From GCA-002772825 sp964560655 (GTDB lineage: Bacteria > Patescibacteriota > Minisyncoccia > GCA-002772825), in contig CAZLLR010000020.1 in the NCBI GenBank assembly GCA_964560655.1, positions 1-11,714 on the forward strand: a stretch of DNA of 11,714 nucleotides, given 5' to 3'. The first letter of the stretch is position 1. Each line of letters opens with the position of its first letter. The notes below the pieces were generated by a model. That model worked only from the letters and a program-made list of their open reading frames with translations. It made no database searches and was not told the DNA's origin. This document shows, in pieces, positions 11,491-11,714 of the stretch. The translations under genes and the position numbers were made by a program.

Positions 11491-11714
11491 ATGTTACTAA
11501 ACTTATACCAAAGACTAAAATTAAAAACAGAAACTTTAAGAGGGGGAATAATAGAAGATAAAGCGCGCGGGAGGTTTATAAGTCCCATTTGGAAGAAGCT
11601 TAAAAGAGCAATATATCTTATCACTTTTGATACGGTAGAATTCTTCCTTATAGTATTTAAAAAACCAGGACATATGAAGCCTAGGAAAGGAGGAGACGGC
11701 TTTATACGCTTTGA
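11491..11714 (+). CDS. Unknown protein, N-terminal part (cut by window edge)
   Basis: An ATG at 11491, preceded by an in-frame TAA six bases upstream, opens a frame that runs without a stop to the right edge (74 codons and two bases). The protein starts MLLNLYQRLKLKTETLRGGI, is basic, has a hydrophobic stretch around residues 40-55 (AIYLITFDTVEFFLIVF) and continues with KKPGHMKPRKGGDGF. I do not recognise a family; it does not look like IF-1, L36 or S13, the usual genes here. The codon pattern (AGA, AGG, AAA, ATA) resembles the neighbours. No ribosome binding site is visible. A reverse-strand frame over 11421-11624 is likely its shadow. Confidence 0.5.
   Translation, partial: MLLNLYQRLKLKTETLRGGIIEDKARGRFISPIWKKLKRAIYLITFDTVEFFLIVFKKPGHMKPRKGGDGFIRF

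Noticed and set aside
11421..11624. Reverse-strand 67-aa frame near the right edge
   Set aside because: It runs through the palindrome and is antisense to the open forward frame; its sequence looks like a shadow.

Overview
This window is a ribosomal-protein operon of the S10/spc type from a very AT-rich, reduced bacterium, most likely a member of the Candidate Phyla Radiation (Patescibacteria), probably Parcubacteria-like. The reasons are: no L30 gene between S5 and L15 (a CPR hallmark); the S3 N-terminus (MSHSVHPYSFRLGIIRDWKS, not the usual MGQKVNP type); a zinc-type S14; almost no Shine-Dalgarno sequences; an adenylate kinase with a minimal LID; and a RAYT-type transposase surrounded by GC-rich palindromes. 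The lineage is inferred from sequence character only.

Layout. Bases 1-65 hold the tail of an unidentified gene, closed by a strong hairpin terminator (69-105). A second hairpin and a good promoter (145-172) start the operon. All genes are on the + strand: L23, L2, S19, L22, S3, L16, S17, L14, L24, L5, S14, S8, L6, L18, S5, L15, SecY. A GC-rich intrinsic terminator (8891-8936) follows secY. A new -10 box and a structured leader precede an adenylate-kinase-like gene, which overlaps type I methionine aminopeptidase. S10, L3 and L4 are not upstream of L23, L29 is missing between L16 and S17, and infA/rpmJ/rpsM do not follow map. In their place is a REP-associated tyrosine transposase with closely related palindromes before, inside and after it, a fourth diverged palindrome, an AT-rich non-coding stretch with G-rich tracts, and a truncated unknown ORF at the right edge.

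How the genes work together. The ribosomal proteins build both subunits. SecY forms the membrane channel that receives nascent chains. Methionine aminopeptidase trims their N-terminus at the ribosome exit, and adenylate kinase balances adenine nucleotides. This is the classical spc-alpha neighbourhood, here broken off after map by the transposase/palindrome unit.

The points most worth a second look are: (1) the palindrome family, one copy of which is part of the transposase coding sequence just after the catalytic Tyr; (2) the adenylate kinase leader, with a 12-bp inverted repeat across the upstream start codon and a 9-bp direct repeat that duplicates the only Shine-Dalgarno-like sequence seen; (3) the missing L29 gene; (4) a bulged hairpin between L24 and L5, where E. 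coli has its S8 autoregulatory site.
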